Of a stretch of DNA of 8,507 nucleotides, positions 7,285 to 8,507 are shown one piece after another (position 1 is the stretch's first letter; the number at the start of each line of letters is the position of its first letter). Both the position numbers and the translations under genes were made by a program. Source of the stretch: JANYIP01 sp031394045 (GTDB taxonomy: Bacteria > Actinomycetota > Actinomycetes > Prado026); the NCBI GenBank assembly GCA_031394045.1, contig JANMWN010000288.1, positions 1-8,507 of the forward strand, in the 5' to 3' direction. The notes below the pieces were generated by a model. That model saw nothing but the letters and a program-made list of their open reading frames with translations, was not told where the DNA came from and did no database searches.

Positions 7285-7382
7285 GGCAGGCACACCGACG
7301 GCGAACCAAACCCCGGCGGGCACCGAGACGCGCCATATGCTGACTTTGTGCCGATATCGCCGTGGAACCGTCGAGTGCCGGC

Positions 7383-8507
7383 GTGAGGTCTCGCCGTACC
7401 GGCCTGCCAATGATCATCGCAGTGCTGGCCGCCACGGGGCTGTTGGCCTGCACCCAGCCTTCCAGCCACTCCGCAGCTCCTGGGCAGAGCGGGCTGGGCC
7501 CGCCAAGCGCTTCGGGTGGACCTGTCAGCTCCAGCGTCCCGCCAACCCCCGGGGTGTCTGGGGACGGGTCGGTGTACTCCCCGGCGCTGCCCCAGGCGGG
7601 GGCGTTCGTGCCGAGCCGGCTGCCACCGGGAGGGCGTCCGCCACAGTTCGTGATCGTCGGGTTCGACGGCTCAGGAGACGTCGACCAGCTGCGGGCCTGG
7701 GCCGACCTGACCCGCGAGCTCGACAGCCATGTCACGTACTTCCTGTCCGGGGTGTTCATGCTCACCCCGGGCCACCGGATGGACTACCGACCTCCGCGGC
7801 TTCCTCGCGGAACGTCGGCGATCGGGTTCGCGAAACCGCAGGACCCCATCGGTGACGTGACCTCGTTGCTTTCTCAGGCGTGGCTCGATGGCAACGACAT
7901 CGGCACGCACTTCAACGGGCACTTCTGCGGGGCCAAGGGGATCAACAGCTGGACCACCGCCGACTGGACCAGCGAGATCACCCAGTTCAACAACTTCGTC
8001 GATCACTGGCGGTCGGACAACCACCTCGGCGGAGACCCAACCGCGTACGACCACACCGTCGTCGTCGGCGGGCGTACGCCGTGCCTGGAGGGGCGCCCGG
8101 CCGCCTACCTGGCCGCGATGGCCGCAGCCGGGTACCGCTACGACACCTCGGGAACCGGGCGCCTCTCGTGGCCACGCAAGACCCTGCACGGACTGTGGGA
8201 GTTCCCGCTGCAGCGGATCGCCTGGAAGGGCACCGGCGGCGGCGCACAGCTCGCGATGGACTACAACCTCTGGTACCGCTTCAACCACGCCCAGCCCATC
8301 ACCACGGAGGCACAACGGGTGGTGGCGTCCAACGCGGTCTACGCCTCGTACCTGGCCGCGTTCCGGGCCACCTACGCGGGGAACCGCGCGCCGCTGTTCC
8401 TCGGCAACCACATGAACTACTGGGGCTGCGACCAGGCCTACACCGAGTGCAACCATCGTGGGCACCTGCAGAACCCCTCCCAGCTCGATCACTACGGCCC
8501 TTTCGTC
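7383..8507 (+). CDS. polysaccharide deacetylase-superfamily lipoprotein, 3' end outside the window
   Basis: Frame 3 is open from GTG 7383 to the right edge (375 codons, no stop). The first residues MRSRRTGLPM, a hydrophobic stretch (IIAVLAATG) and the lipobox LLAC with C23 form a lipoprotein signal, so the protein is likely anchored on the outer face of the membrane. Residues 24-86 are a Ser/Pro/Gly-rich linker. The NodB-like features follow: FVIVGFDGSGD (89-99), SHVTYFLSG (115-123), GNDIGTHFNGHFCG with the HxxxH pair H176/H180, GGRTPC (229-234), YRYDTSG (251-257) and LFLGNHMNYWG (338-348). The substrate is unknown; peptidoglycan, chitin-like or exopolysaccharide N-acetyl groups are usual for the superfamily. 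The first motif has FDG where CE4 enzymes have the Asp pair of TFDDG, so metal binding may differ. GTG 7362 is an alternative in-frame start, but 7383 puts the charged residues directly before the hydrophobic core. No clear Shine-Dalgarno is seen. TATGCT (7336-7341) may be a -10 element, without a recognisable -35. Confidence 0.82.
   Translation, partial: MRSRRTGLPMIIAVLAATGLLACTQPSSHSAAPGQSGLGPPSASGGPVSSSVPPTPGVSGDGSVYSPALPQAGAFVPSRLPPGGRPPQFVIVGFDGSGDVDQLRAWADLTRELDSHVTYFLSGVFMLTPGHRMDYRPPRLPRGTSAIGFAKPQDPIGDVTSLLSQAWLDGNDIGTHFNGHFCGAKGINSWTTADWTSEITQFNNFVDHWRSDNHLGGDPTAYDHTVVVGGRTPCLEGRPAAYLAAMAAAGYRYDTSGTGRLSWPRKTLHGLWEFPLQRIAWKGTGGGAQLAMDYNLWYRFNHAQPITTEAQRVVASNAVYASYLAAFRATYAGNRAPLFLGNHMNYWGCDQAYTECNHRGHLQNPSQLDHYGPFV

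Noticed and set aside
7352..7359. CGATATCG palindrome before the lipoprotein gene
   Set aside because: It is an 8-bp palindrome with no repeat partner and no promoter placement that would suggest an operator.
6292..7410. 372-codon minus-strand open frame opposite the malectin remnant
   Set aside because: It is a low-information Arg/Val/Gly-rich translation opposite sequence with clear malectin motifs.
7337..7855. Plus-strand frame starting at ATG 7337
   Set aside because: It lacks a signal peptide or domain and overlaps the lipoprotein gene in frame 3, which has a lipobox and NodB-like motifs.
7671..8492. 273-codon minus-strand open frame at the right edge
   Set aside because: It is antisense to the deacetylase-like lipoprotein and shows no motif of its own.

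Overview
The window is high-GC DNA with GTG starts, long spurious open frames on both strands, and a 13E12/DUF222-type HNH protein tail. This points to an actinobacterium. The gene styles, especially the malectin protein and the divergent deacetylase lipoprotein, recall Nocardioides-like Propionibacteriales, but that family-level placement is inference only.

Layout, left to right. (1) 1-333, plus strand: the C-terminal end of an HNH endonuclease-like protein with a glycine/serine-rich insert inside its HNH fold. (2) 407-3142, minus strand: a complete phosphoenolpyruvate carboxylase gene (ppc), convergent with the HNH gene. (3) 3143-3217: a compact divergent promoter region with a candidate ppc promoter and an imperfect palindrome. 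(4) 3218-4150 and 4161-5840, plus strand: a D-2-hydroxyacid dehydrogenase followed 10 bp later by ilvD, probably co-transcribed. (5) 5913-7284, plus strand: the remnant of a malectin-domain exported protein, which has lost its N-terminal part and carries a frameshift near 6334-6345. (6) 7383-8507, plus strand: a lipoprotein of the polysaccharide deacetylase (NodB-like) superfamily, running off the right edge.

The middle of the window is central metabolism. PEP carboxylase refills oxaloacetate, dihydroxy-acid dehydratase makes the 2-keto acids that lead to valine, leucine and isoleucine, and the dehydrogenase reduces a 2-keto acid that cannot be named from sequence. The right end is about the cell surface or extracellular glycans: a carbohydrate-binding malectin fold and a probable deacetylase-fold lipoprotein. 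The join between ilvD and the malectin remnant looks like a rearrangement or deletion scar.

I found no tRNA, rRNA, CRISPR array, insertion sequence or phage gene, and nothing that convincingly forms a new multi-gene system. The points most worth checking are the broken malectin gene, the unusual metal-site motif of the deacetylase-like lipoprotein, the Gly/Ser insert in the HNH fold, and the palindrome between ppc and the dehydrogenase.
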